NCBI GenBank assembly: GCA_905250115.1
Contig: CAJNOI010000142.1
Span: 91,376 to 155,375, forward strand
Direction of reading: 5' to 3'
Origin: Adineta steineri
Taxonomy: Eukaryota; Rotifera; Eurotatoria; Adinetida; Adinetidae
Length of the DNA stretch: 64,000 bases
Shown here: in pieces, positions 22,501 through 34,440 of the stretch
How positions within the stretch are numbered: position 1 is the stretch's first letter
Layout: each line of letters opens with the position of its first letter
The notes under the pieces: model-generated
What the model saw: only the letters and a program-made list of their open reading frames with translations
Told to the model about the DNA's origin: nothing
Databases searched by the model: none
Translations under genes and position numbers: made by a program

Positions 22501-24704
22501 AATCGATCAACAAAAATTGCCCAAAGAAAAAATTCACGTGTTGCATTTTGTCCTAATGGCAAACTCTTATCTAATGCTAATCGGCTTAACTAAAAACAAG
22601 AAATTAATATTATTATCTAACAAATATTTTTCATAGATATACATTACATTAGGATTATCGGGAAAATAACATGAATAGTAATCATTTCTTGTAGACAATT
22701 TTCCTTCATTTTCATCTTCTAAAGGTAATCCACTATCAATCTATTCAATAAACAATTAATCGATATCATTTTTCAATGCAAACATACATCAGAATAAGAA
22801 TATAGTTGTTCAAGATCATTTAAAGTCAATTTTTTGAGTGATGCACCATAATCTATGAGTAATTCAATGAAATCAATATAACCGCGACGAAGAGCATCAA
22901 TGAGAGCTTCACAAAGATCAGGTTCCTTTCACGAAAATATATTTATAAGAACAAAAACAATAAATTCTTACAGGTAATTTTGCAATGCTTGTATCTGTAA
23001 GAATATATTTTTTTGTATAGTCAAGTTTTTGCCATGCCTATTAACAAATAGAAAATAATAACAAAAATTATTTTGTTAAATAATATACCATAGCTAATTT
23101 TAATTCAGCCATTCGACATTGTTGTTCATCATAATTATCTCCAGAAAATTTAGTTGCTAAAAATAAAATTAATTTATATCTCTAATGATCGAGTTTAACT
23201 GACCATTGAGTAGAGCTTCAAGAATAGCATCTTCTAAATTTCCACCATGTCGTGGATTATCAAATTCGAATATAACGACTAATTGTTTTTGTTTATATAA
23301 TACGTGACAAAGATTATCTTTTACTTCATCAATCCATGGATTATTATTAAGTCGAGTTTGTTCTAATCTATACAAAAAAAAACAGAACATGAATAAATTT
23401 ATTTGAAATAAATAAAAACTTACATTGAATCAAGTCTAATCTTGTTAGAAGAACTTATTTGATATTTAGTTTGAGTTTCATCTATTTCAATTTCAGAAAA
23501 AAAATTATGTAATTCAGCTACAAGATCTGCAGCTCTACCAGATCCCTATTTAAGAATTGATTAGAACTAGAATCTGTTGATTTTAATAGTTACTTTAACG
23601 ACCACCAATGGAGTATTTGATTGAAGTGCATGACAAACAGTACGAACTGAAAATGGTCCACCTTCAACAAGAATCATAACAATAGGAATCAATGCATTTT
23701 CTGTCGATATATTCGTATTGATTCGACGAGAATATTGTTCAATTTTAGCTCGTTGTAAAAGAAGACCATCAGTATTGGATAATTTTCCATCGAATAATAA
23801 AAAATGTGTATGATTCGGTTCTAAATCACATCGTTTTGCTTCCGATTGTTTAACTACATAAGAATGAATGAAATTTGGATTTTCAACATCCTATTAATGA
23901 TATATATATATATATATATAAATAAATTATTAATCATCATTTAATCTTACCGACTGAACTGATTCAGTTTGTAAACGACGATTAACTATTGACAATACAC
24001 TCTTTTTATTCACATTAATATCACTAATCATAGATGATTTTATTGAAAGATTTTCGAGTTGTTTATTTCCAGCTGTATATTTCCAACTACCAATTCCAAT
24101 ACAAGGAACATTAAGACCATGTTTATGATTTTTATATCGATAATTATTGAGAGCTTCACCGACTAATTTAACTACACCTGTATTTGTTCCAGCTGTTATT
24201 AACCATGCATCTAATACATAAAAATAATTATCGAAAAATAGTCATTAAAATGAATAGATTACTTGTCGTAGCAGCAGAAACAACTAAACCACGTTGAAAT
24301 GTTCTTCGAAGATGTGTAGACATTTGACATCGTTTTCCTCCACCTGTAACAGAAATAATCAAATCAGGTGTTGCCAAACGCCATCCAGATTTTAGAAATT
24401 CAACTATTGTTCTTGCATTTGTTTGAAGAGCCAATCGAATATATTGAGAAAGACGAGTATCTATATCAATATCATCTTCACCAAATTTTATATAACCATA
24501 ATCTTTTGTTACTTCACTAAAATCGAAACAATGAATAACTTTAATATACAATATCTTACATTGACTTACGAATTGTTATTAGATTGTCGAATATTCAATT
24601 TCTGAATTATCTAGAAAATAATAAAAATTTTAAGTAGGAAGATTTGATTTCAGTTGAAAATACCTCTTGTACATGACGTATTTGTTCACCAATTTCTTTA
24701 GTCA
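19537..24704 (-). CDS. TRPM-type cation channel, about 25 exons
   Basis: I traced 25 exons with short introns from the ATG at 24704 to the stop at 19537, about 1,090 aa. The N-terminal SLOG-in-TRPM (LSDAT) region is clear (LIISVTGGG, GLVVSAATT, GTNTGVVKLVGEALNNYR, IPIVMILVEGGPFSVRTV, VVVKGSGRAADLVAEL). Ankyrin-like helices follow, then a six-segment ion-transport domain. The pore is GVWKVFGQVDPI, S6 is MAFVLAIIFVAIANILLLNV, and next comes the TRPM signature VQEQSHNLWRYQRF...PLPPPF. No NUDIX or kinase domain follows; the tail ends RESAIAEDYWRQIFKQN. It is a plasma-membrane Ca2+/monovalent cation channel by family. Exon junctions after S6 are very tight (49-nt intron). The last-but-two intron (20460-19774) is unusually long. 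One exon edge may be off by a base in my reading. Confidence 0.88.
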
Positions 24705-26663
24705 TTGTTAGCGAATTATGTGTGTTGCATTTGGAAGTTCATTTCAAAATCTTAATTACTAATGAGAAGTATACAATATATCTATATGCATTTTAACATT
24801 CTTCTTATCGGTCATTAATGACAAATGTCCTTTCCTCTACTCGTCAATGAATAGAAGATGAAGAAAAATATTAACCGAAAAGAGAGAGAAAAAAAAGAAT
24901 GCATATGTTGCGAAGAAAAAAAACTGTCTTCTACTTTTTATCGTTATTTCACTTTGATACAATAGGAGAAATGTAACATCTGGCCGCTGCGCCTTATAAT
25001 ACTATTGTTGAAATGAGTACAATTATTAAGAGAAAAGGAAAGTTTAGTGAAAAAGGACAAACTAGAAAAAAAAATTCTTTCAAGTGAGAAATACAGGTCA
25101 ACGTTTGTTTAAACAAAAAAAAAAGAAAAGAATTAGGATAAGAGCGATGACACGAGATATATGAATTTAAAAGGAATACGTTATTTCCGAATGGACGCCA
25201 CTACTGTCATATAAAATAAGATTGTATTATTTTAAACAATAATATCGAACTATGTCTCACCTAGCAAGACTTTGGTCACAAAGTCATATGAATACAATAT
25301 GAAATTTGTTTTTAAATCATATTATTTTTAATATTTATAAGAATGAACGAAACGTGATTGATTTTCTCAAATTCGATGAGATGATTTTACTCTGAATTTT
25401 TAACCTAAAATTTTTAATAAGTCAACAAAAATAATTGTATTTAGAATGTTAATTTCAATATATGATATGAAAAATTGTATGTTGTATTATGTTTGTGTGA
25501 AATAATGGAAATGCTTTGCTTTTGATTTAAATCAATAATGAAATTTAGTTTACATGTATTATATATATCGTGATTTCAGAGGAAGTAATACATCTCTATA
25601 GAGAAAATATTTCCTGAAGTATTTTTAACTGACAAGACTTATTTTAAAAGCGTTTGCTCTTTTTATTTCCTTAATACAATGTTTATCCGTTTTTCATTAT
25701 ATATAGCATACCCACAACATGTCCATTATAATATAAAACAAAGAAAAAAAAGTTATAATTTCAAAGCAGTTGATTACATTCATGTCTTGATGTCTTCGTT
25801 CTATTTTTCTTGCGTTCTTCTGTTTCCGTTATAGATTGTTCTCTATAATTTTCCTTCGTTCGCTATACTTATTTTTCTCTTTTCTTTCTTTTGAATCTCG
25901 CGAGCAGCTTAGATCTATTGTGCGTTATCATTTCTCTCCTGCTATTGTCGGTTTTTTCCCACAACTATTAATAGCTGTTTTTCTTTCTCTACACGATTTA
26001 CATGATCATTTTTCTTCTTCTATAATTCCGATCAACAGATCATATAAAGTTTCATTGATTTTTTATATTTTTTTTAGCCGAAGTAACAAAATGTAGTATT
26101 GATTTATGAATACTGATTCATTAGTAAGTTGGTTTTTGCTTTAAAAACGTTTTATTTTCTATCATATAGATAAAATAATTGTTAGACAGTTCAATTCAAT
26201 CTAGTAGTTTTCAAATTAAGGTAAAAATATGACGTTTAGCTATTAGAAAACTTTCTCTCGCTCATTTCAAGTTTCATTGATCGTCTACTAAATTCGAACT
26301 TTGCTAACGACATCGAATCGAAGAATAAAATAAGTAAAAGATACAACGTTGCAATATTAATTAGTGCCATAACATTATATTGTCAATTAATCTCATAGAA
26401 TGCAATAATGCAAAGTGAAAAAGAAACAATTACTAAATGTTACAGTTTCTATATGGCGGATATACTTGATCTTTGTTAAGCAACATGTTATAGAAAATTG
26501 GAAAACTACTAATCAATTAATCTATCAATCCCGAGTTTGAATCGTTAAAATTCTAAAACTAGTCTTGAAAAGAGAATTGATCGTAACAATATTATATGAT
26601 CTAATTTCTATTTCACAAACGTATTGAGATCGATACAGATTTTAGATTAATACAACATTAAAT
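24705..26663. other. long spacer between divergent genes
   Basis: AT-rich with T-runs. The plus frame at 25836-26096 is low-complexity (F/S-rich) and is rejected. It serves as the promoter side of both the TRPM and arrestin-like genes. No repeat family was recognised. Confidence 0.5.
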
Positions 26664-27867
26664 ATGGCTAATGTAAATTACTATAAAAGTCCACCACCTA
26701 CAGTTGATGACAATCCAATAGTTTATGAAAGTCAATTATGCCTAACAAAGCGTAAAAGAAATTTACTGATTATAGTTATTGCGATTGTTTTTATCATCGG
26801 TGTATTCTATGCAACTGTAAAGGCTGTATTTAGTAGAAATTCGATAAGTATGATAAAAAATGTTAAATATCTAGACTAATTAATAGAAATATTGATAATT
26901 TCTAGATTCGAATGGTAACAAAACAGAAGACTTGCTTCTAATGTGTCGATTTGATAATCAAAATGAAAATCAATATTGGAGTGGTGATAATGTATCAGGT
27001 ACCATCGAATTTATCAATAATAATTATCCAGAATTGAAATTACGAAGTCTTAATATTACACTAGTCGGTATGTTTGTGTATACGACTTCATCAAAAACTG
27101 GAAACAAAGGACTATCAAAAAAAACTAAACATGAAGTATTATTTTTCGAAAATGATCTTATTGTAAAATCGATTAACAATGAAAATCAACTTGTTCTACC
27201 ACTTGGAAATTATACTTGGTCGTTTAGTGGTCGTCTTGATCAACGTTTATCACCTTCGATCGAACAATCTAAAACAACAAGTCCATCCATTCGTTATTTC
27301 GTTCGCGTTAAAATAGTTCGAACTGAATGGTACAAAGTAAATTTTTATAAAGAATTTGGTATTATTGTTCGAAATAATTCATCATGGCCTGCTAATGTAA
27401 CAAGATTTGAGAAACAGAGTGAATCTCGACGAGGTATTCAAGCTCGTGTTAATTTTCCAAAAACTGTTGTCGCTGCTGGAAATAAATTATCGTTTGATGT
27501 TGTTTTGCATAATTCTCAAAAAACTTCAGTACGTGGAATATCAGCAACTCTTACTCAAATATGGGAAATTGGTCAAATCAAAACAGAAGGTCTCGCACTA
27601 TTTGATACGAAACTAGAAAAATTTGAATCATCATCAATCGAAAAATTTCATAAAACTTTCGAATTAAATGTGCCTGACAACATTCCTGCTACGTTTTCAT
27701 CTAATCTTACTTCGTCGACGACTCATATTCTAGTAGCCGTGCATTATGAACTTACGGTTAAAGTTGATATTGATGGCATTTTTGCAAATATTAATCTAGA
27801 AGTTCCACTAATTATCATCAATGCAATTGAGAAAAAAAGAACAACAAATGCTGTCTTCATCCAATAA
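26664..27867 (+). CDS. membrane-anchored arrestin-domain protein
   Basis: Two exons (26664-26847 and 26906-27867, phase 1) give 381 aa. Residues 1-30 are a short N-terminal tail ending in KRKRN. Residues about 32-55 are a TM anchor (LLIIVIAIVFIIGVFYATV). The rest is an arrestin N/C fold: YWSGDNVSGTIEF, LRSLNITLVGMFV, LPLGNYTWSFSG, IRYFVRVKIVRTEW, then the C-lobe NFPKTVVAAGNKLSFDVVLH. ARRDC/arrestins are normally cytosolic trafficking adaptors. Here the KRKRN-TM order predicts type II topology with the arrestin fold outside or lumenal. At least seven N-glycosylation sequons (NKT, NVS, NIT, NYT, NNS, NVT, NLT) agree with that. No PPxY motif was seen. Its function is unknown. Confidence 0.8.
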
Positions 27868-28323
27868 TCAATCTCTTTTTTTGCATTAATTGATTTTATC
27901 CTATACTTCTATTATATTCAATTCACCAATATTTGCGAGTGATATTTTCTCTTAATAAATACAAGAATATTTTTTGTCATTTTAAAATTTTGTTTTCGAA
28001 TAAATTAAGAGTCGCTTTTATAATTTAGTTGTTGTATGAATACAGTATCCATATTCACACCCACAGCTACACCTTTTTATCTTTGTAATGTTTTTATCGC
28101 TCAAAATTCTTTTCTTAACGTTTAAAAGTCGAAATATTTGTTCCAATAGGCATTGTTATAATTTTGGTACAACATACAATGATGTGAGCGTCTTCTCTCT
28201 GATATAAGACATGACAATATAATAGAAACTTCGAAAGAGATATCATTCTTATTATAAGAAAAAGTCTGATTATTAAATGAGGATAAAAAATCTAATGTTC
28301 TTATGTTGAAAAAACAAATCTGT
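27868..28323. other. spacer between convergent genes
   Basis: It contains a C-rich tract (CACACCCACAGCTACACC near 28055) of the G/T-rich family without a clear partner. No gene. Confidence 0.5.
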
Positions 28324-29900
28324 TTATAACGGATAGTACAACTCTGTACTCTTCAAATCATCATCATAATTGCGTCCACCAGTGATTAACAATTTTCCAT
28401 TTGTTAATATTGATGCTGTGTGCAATTCTCGTGCATTATTCATACTATCAATAATTGTCCAAGTTTCTGTTAATGGATCATATAGTTCAGTACTATTCAT
28501 AATACCGATAAAGCCCCGTCCACCAGTAATTAACACTTTCCCATCTGTTAAAATAGATGTTGTATGTAAAAATCGTGCATTATTCACACTACCAGTCATT
28601 GACCAAGTCTCTGTCGCTGAATCATATAACTCAACCTCCTTTACATAACCACTATAACTATATCCACACGTAACTAATACTTTACCATTTGTTAACAGAG
28701 ATGTAGTGTGCAAATGTCGCTCCTTCGTCATATTACCAGTAAGCACCCAAGTTTCTGTTACTGGATCATACAATTCAGCACTAGTCATTGGACCACTACT
28801 ACCACTTCCACCAGTAACTAATACTTTCCCATTCGATAACATTAATGCTGCGTGCTGTTCCCGTGCATGATTCATACTAGCAGTACTTGCCCAAATGCCT
28901 GTTGAAATATCATACAACTCAGCAGTATCTAGATAACCATGTTGACCAAATCCACCAGTAACTAACACTTTACCATTTCCTAACATTAACGTTGTGTGTT
29001 GAGTTCGTGAATTATTCATACTACCAGTAATTGTCCAAGTTCCTGTTGATAGATCATATAACTCAGCAGTCTTGTGATCACTAGTATCACTTAATCCACC
29101 AGTAACTAAGACTTTTCCATTTGTTAACATTGTTGCTGTATGCCTAGTTCGTACAGTATTCATACTACCAATAGTTGTCCAAGTTCCTGTTGATGGATCA
29201 TACAATTCAGCACTATTCAGGTAAGTGCGATTAATATTTCCACCAGTGACTAACACTTTTCCATTTGGTAAGATAAGTGTTGCATGGTAACTTCGTGCAT
29301 TATTCATACTACCAGTAGTAGACCAGCCTAGAAGAAAGATTCAAATCTCTGCAATCTCAAAATAAATATATAATCAAACTATGAAAGAGAGTTCGTTAAA
29401 TAGATGCTCTTAGAGATTCTCTAATGAGAAAATATCATGGAACACATACGAGATTTTAGATAATAGTTACAGGAAACTATACGTCAAGAAATCACAAAAA
29501 ATAGTTTTGTAATACTCGAAATATATATATATAATTAAACAATAAAATTTAAGTTGATAGAAATGTCATTGTAAAGCTTACTTGATTGTTGAGTAGTGGT
29601 CATTGTTGTTGTTGTCGTTGTAGATGATGATGTTCTTGTTGATGAAGATGACGACATTGTAGAAGATGACTCTGTTTTTGTGGTTGATAACGATGTTGTT
29701 ATTGTCGTAGTGATGGTAGTTTCTTTTTGCTTTGGTTTAAGAATGGCAAATTTTATTATCAACGTAATAGCAACTATACTAATTATCAAACTGATAATAC
29801 AAATACAGATGATCAAAATTCGACGACGATTCAATTGTCTAGGTTTAGGCTGCGTATTATTTGCAACTTCATCTTTAGAAAACATCTCGTATTCCGTCAT
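28324..29900 (-). CDS. type II membrane Kelch-repeat propeller on Ser/Thr stalk
   Basis: Two exons (29900-29582 and 29327-28324) encode 440 aa; the start is the ATG at 29900, since the upstream frame uses TTG. There is a cytoplasmic tail with RRR, then a TM segment (ILIICICIISLIISIVAITL). A stalk of about 45 Ser/Thr-rich residues follows. Then come seven Kelch blades of about 48 residues, each with the core x-L-x-N-G-K-V-L-V-T-G-G ... A-E-L-Y-D-P-x-T-x-T-W ... M-N-N-A-R. Seven repeats would close a galactose-oxidase-like beta-propeller. It probably acts outside the cell in recognition or adhesion. No catalytic domain of galactose oxidase is present. The repeats are very similar to each other, which suggests recent internal amplification or gene conversion. 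Confidence 0.88.
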
Positions 29901-30529
29901 GTTTTGTTTCAAAAGAAGTTTCAATCTAGAATAAAAAAATGCGATATCACCATTTGATGTTATTTTATACTTGCCTTTTATATATCTAACACGAAATTAA
30001 ATGCAAACACCGTTGTCATAAATATAAGAAAAGATGCATGCACTGTTATCTTTGTCATGATATACACCACATAAGACTAAAGTACTGTAAGTTTACGTTT
30101 CGTTTGGTAACTTCTTTAATAACACATTTTTTATTAACTTACTCAGCGAAATTCAATAATTAAAACCTAATTATTACTAAGGAGTTTATAATTTAAATAA
30201 ACTAAGATTATTTGACACAGTACAAACAATATTCGTTAGAAACAATCAATAAAGTCATTGAAGATAAATATTTTCTCTTTCAAGAATATTTTTGTAAACA
30301 CATAATTCGTATTGTTATGCTTTAAGAAGATATTCTAATGGTCATTTTCTGCTTTTCCTAAACACTTACGTTTACGATCTGATCAGATTGTTTACAAAAT
30401 CTGTACTTATTTTTAGTATTACGACTATGGGTATCATCTACGATGATAGTATAGGTATATTTATTGGCTATGAATGTTAAACTTGAAAATGGATAGTAGT
30501 CAAAATAATTCGATCTTTGACGTGGCTAA
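29901..30529. other. spacer
   Basis: AT-rich; promoter side of the Kelch gene and 3' flank of the isomerase gene. Nothing else seen. Confidence 0.5.
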
Positions 30530-31360
30530 TTAAGCGTTGAACATGCTCACTGCTGTAGACAAGCCATCCATGGGCTCACGAGTCGGAATGAATTCATGAC
30601 CAATGTATCCTGCGTAGCCAATTTCTTGAATAGCGTTTACAATGGCAGGATAGTCAATTTCCTGTTTGTCATCTAATTCATTTCGACCTGGATAGCCTGC
30701 AGTATGAATATGACCAATGACATCATGATGAGCTCGAAGATATTTGATGACGTCACCATGCATGACGTGCACATGATAAACATCAAACAGAAGACGAACG
30801 CTCGGTGAATTTACTTTACGAACAATGTCGGCGCAAAAATCAATGTTGTCGCCTTGATAACCAGGATGACCCTTCATCGGATGCGATTCAACACGTGTGT
30901 TGAGATGTTCAAGGCAAATAGTGACATTTTTCTCGGCGGCATACGTAGAAAGATCGAGAAGACCTTTCACACAATTCTCAAAGCATTCGTCAATCGATAC
31001 TTCACCACTAGAAGGATCTTCGGGGTTGAGCCACTTGTATCCGATGAAGGCGATTACATTCGGAAAGCCGTATTCAGCGGCTAGGTCAATAGATTGTTTG
31101 GTTCGAGCAATGACTTCTTCGTGATTCTTCAGATTATTGAGGCCTTTCATAAAAGGTGCTCCGGGCATTCCGTTACAACAAAATGCACATTTCAAATTGT
31201 ATTTCTTTAAAATAGGATAAGTCTCTGGCGGTGCGAGTTCGATACTTTCAATATCCAGATTGAGAGCAAGTTGACAGATTTGTTCTGTATTCCATTCCCA
31301 TTCGGTATCAGCGAGACACCAGTAAGCAATAGATTGTTTGAACTTGTGCGAATTCGACAT
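30530..31360 (-). CDS. hyi: hydroxypyruvate isomerase-like TIM-barrel sugar isomerase
   Basis: 276 aa in one exon. The whole length fits the xylose-isomerase-like TIM barrel of the hydroxypyruvate isomerase family: KQSIAYWCLADTEWEW, ESIELAPPETYPILKKY, CNGMPGAPFMKGLNN, ITICLEHLN-like strand VTICLEHLN (metal Glu), LLFDVYHVHVMHGD (Asp/His metal ligands), IGHIHTAGYPGRNEL, and GYIGHEFIPT (last metal Glu). It would interconvert hydroxypyruvate and tartronate semialdehyde, but the substrate is inferred from family. It is clearly richer in G+C than its surroundings: three 60-base blocks I counted gave 50, 38 and 42 percent. It lacks coding introns. The wording of conserved blocks is closer to planctomycete/bacterial enzymes than to animal HYI in my recollection, suggesting horizontal gain. 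A splice acceptor CTAG directly precedes the ATG. Confidence 0.85.
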   Translation of the reverse strand: MSNSHKFKQSIAYWCLADTEWEWNTEQICQLALNLDIESIELAPPETYPILKKYNLKCAFCCNGMPGAPFMKGLNNLKNHEEVIARTKQSIDLAAEYGFPNVIAFIGYKWLNPEDPSSGEVSIDECFENCVKGLLDLSTYAAEKNVTICLEHLNTRVESHPMKGHPGYQGDNIDFCADIVRKVNSPSVRLLFDVYHVHVMHGDVIKYLRAHHDVIGHIHTAGYPGRNELDDKQEIDYPAIVNAIQEIGYAGYIGHEFIPTREPMDGLSTAVSMFNA

Positions 31361-32745
31361 CTAGAATAAGAATATATGATAAGAATTAGTAGGCAAGGTG
31401 TGGAGCACTTTACGGAGAGTTAATATGGATTGGTTTAATGCAGGTCCTTGAACGGCAAGGCATAGAACTACTCAGTTTGAATGCCTAAGTTCTACAAAGT
31501 TTTGGTTGTCAGAATAAATCAAGTTTTTAGATTTATCTCAGGATTGGTTATATTCTATTTCCTCAGAGGTAGCATTTACTTTAAAGATTAATTATCCAAA
31601 ATATAGTTCAAACAACATTTAATAGCATTTGAAACAAGCAAAAGAATATCATATTTCTGCTCAGAAGAATAAATCGATAAACAATATTGAAGCTGATTTT
31701 TCTTGGTGGATATATTTTACATAGTACTTTTTGAGTAAAAATGTCATACGAGGAATAACTTGAAAGTACTGACAAAAGAATGATGCAAGTTTTTGAGTCT
31801 GTATTAAGCATAAGACTATAATGGAAAGTCTCCATTGGAAATGTACATCTACTGCTGGACAAATTCAGTTATGGCTCTATTCAGTATGTTCTTCCTCATA
31901 CGTAATCTCGATTTGAAACGTGTACTTAATAAAAAGCATTAATCCTAGATGAATTTGATTCTTGTTACGTTTACTTACAGTAGTGTGTCGTTATTATTTA
32001 TCTTTGTTAAAAGATCGTGTATCTTTTCTTTCAACTTTCTTCGTCCTTATCTTTTACCTTCATTGAAATATATTTGTTGCTTATACTTTTTGACGTTCTT
32101 TCAAGTTGAGTCATCATAAAAAAATATTGGTAGGTAAACATTTCGATTCAAAAATGAGCTCACATAATATTTAAAATAATACATACCGAACTTAAATGAC
32201 TATTCTCTCCTTCTCAACATAACTTTTTGAAAAACTTTCTTTTTTTATTGTCTTCGGAAAAATGCAACAGAAAACAGTAAGATTAATATACCTCCTTGAA
32301 CACACCATCTTGATTCTAATCGTATCTATGTTTTCAAAAATAAATTTTTATTTTTATTCAAGATTTAGTTGTAGTTGGTAATACATGTATTTCAGAAATA
32401 ATTTATAGATTTTATCAAGAATAGTCATGAGAGAAAACGTTACAATCAGCTGTTTGTATGACTACAATATTTATATCATAAACGAATGGAATAAAAGATA
32501 TAGAGCAATGTTTGAATTTATAAAAATTCGATTCAGATATTTGAAATTCTAAGCTTTCATTTCTGTTCTGTAAGAGTAATCATTGATGTTTGAATAAAAT
32601 CTTACAGTAGAATGTATATTTCGAAAATATGAATATGTGATGATTGTGTTGGTTTTTCTGTTAGATACGACATCAAAAGCATTGTATTCTCTAGAAATGG
32701 TATATAATGAAAATAGTTCATGTCATTTCACTTCACTTCACAGTT
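31361..32745. other. spacer
   Basis: It lies upstream of the isomerase gene and 3' of the LamG gene. Its first part must hold the 5' UTR or outron ending at the AG before 31360. No gene or repeat recognised. Confidence 0.5.
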
Positions 32746-34440
32746 TTATTCAGATGCCAATGCATGAATTTCATAGTTTGTCAGCTCTCGGGCAAAGATT
32801 TTCAGCTCATCAATTTGGCCTTGAAATTGAGATAAAACAATCGTTGTTGCATTAATACCGCACTGATTCGGCTGAAGACAAGTTCCTATTGTTATTGTAG
32901 TCATTTCATCACTTGCTAAATAGTCAAATACTAAATTATTCTTATTCACCAATGATCCATTGACGAATAGTCGAATACCATTTGAAATAGAATACGTCAT
33001 ACTGATATGACTCCAAACATTTAATGGTAACGTTTTGTTATTGAAGGAAGTGGAATAGAAGCCACTTTCACCTAATGTTTGAATTGTTAAATATCCCATA
33101 GTATCAAAACCAATCATTGGTACACACCAACCACTCGGTGAACTCACCTAAATGACCAATGAATAGATTAGAATATTCTCTTTTGAAATAGACATTACCT
33201 GAAGGATAGTGCCATTATTTGTGAATGGACAAATCCATATTGAAAATGAGTATGTATAGTTTGATTTTCCAAGATAATAAAAACCTGTTGTTTGCAAATA
33301 AGATGAATTTGTTGAGTTGATCACTAATGCCTGATTGAATCGACCATTAGAGTTGAAAATTGTATTGATAGTAGTAAGATTATTGATCTGATTAGGACCC
33401 GCATCAAGATATGTATTGTCGAATGGATAATAAGCAACAAGAGTGGCTTCGGTAAGAAGTGCGTCAGTACTCTTGATACGTGGAACAAATATTATTTTGT
33501 CAATATAACCATTGTTATCTGTCACCCATGACATATATGGTAGAGGACCAATAATCATCACACTTGGATTTCCTATGTATGGACCTGTAGATACTCGACT
33601 TCCATCCAGATATCCATTCAAATATACCATTTGCTCAGATGTCGACCGATTATATGTATATGCCACATGATACCATTGATTTGTATTTATTGTTGTACTG
33701 CCAACTAAATCATCTGTACAAAAACCTAATAGTAGTTTACCCTTTGACACTGCTACATGTAAACATTTATCTTGAACAACAGTCTGACAATGACTAAGCA
33801 AATAAAAATAACTCCAAGTTGGTGCTGTGTTAATAAATGGCATATAGATCCATGCAGAAATTGTGAAGCTAGTGGCAGTTAAGTTTAGATAATGATTGAC
33901 GAGAGAATAATTGGTTGATTGAAAATAAACAGCACTACCGTATCCAGCATATCCAGGTGATATCCATGTAATAGCATTGTTAGCAACAGGATTACCATTG
34001 TACCGATTATAAACATCGTTAAAATCTCCATCAAATAACCATTCAATAATTTGTGGTAGATTATTTGAATCTAATTAAAAATTTATTAGACTTTTTGTTT
34101 TAATTCATAGAAAATATCTTGTTTACTTACTGTTATTTGTATTACTATCGGGAAAAGTAAAAACACTGGTTAGATTGTCAGTTGTCAATTGCAATTGTCC
34201 TTCCCAAAGATATGCACTGTAGAGAACGCAAGTTTGATTATTTCCAAAGAAAATACCCGTAACACAAGAATAAGTATAGCATTGACAAACACATTCATCC
34301 TGTACGGTTATGAAATCTAATTCAATCAAAAGAGATCCAAGAGTTATTGGTTGGAATTGAGCATTTTGGTATACATCCATAGATATTGCTGTCGTGGATG
34401 TGAAAAGAACAATTAGACTAAGAGTTAATCTTAGGAACAT
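32746..34440 (-). CDS. secreted protein with two LamG/ConA-like lectin domains
   Basis: Three exons (34440-34131, 34070-33199, 33147-32746) encode 527 aa. The start is chosen at 34440 because MFLRLTLSLIVLFTSTTAIS is a signal peptide; a frame extension to 34536 would bury it. An N-terminal Cys-containing PAN/apple-like stretch (DECVCQCYTYSCVTGIFFGN) precedes two jelly-roll LamG_3-type domains. Domain 1 has FTISAWIYMP, WYHVAYTYNRSTSEQMVYLN and GYIDKIIFVPR. Domain 2 has YSFSIWICPF, WSHISMTYSISNGIRLFVNG and GQIDELKIFAREL. These bind glycans or proteins outside the cell. Many sequons fit secretion. No TM segment is present. Confidence 0.82.

Noticed and set aside
25836-26096. 86-codon plus frame
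   Set aside because: Low-complexity Phe/Ser-rich reading of T-rich spacer.
29596-29934. 112-codon plus frame rich in Val/Asp
   Set aside because: Antisense of the Ser/Thr stalk of the Kelch gene.
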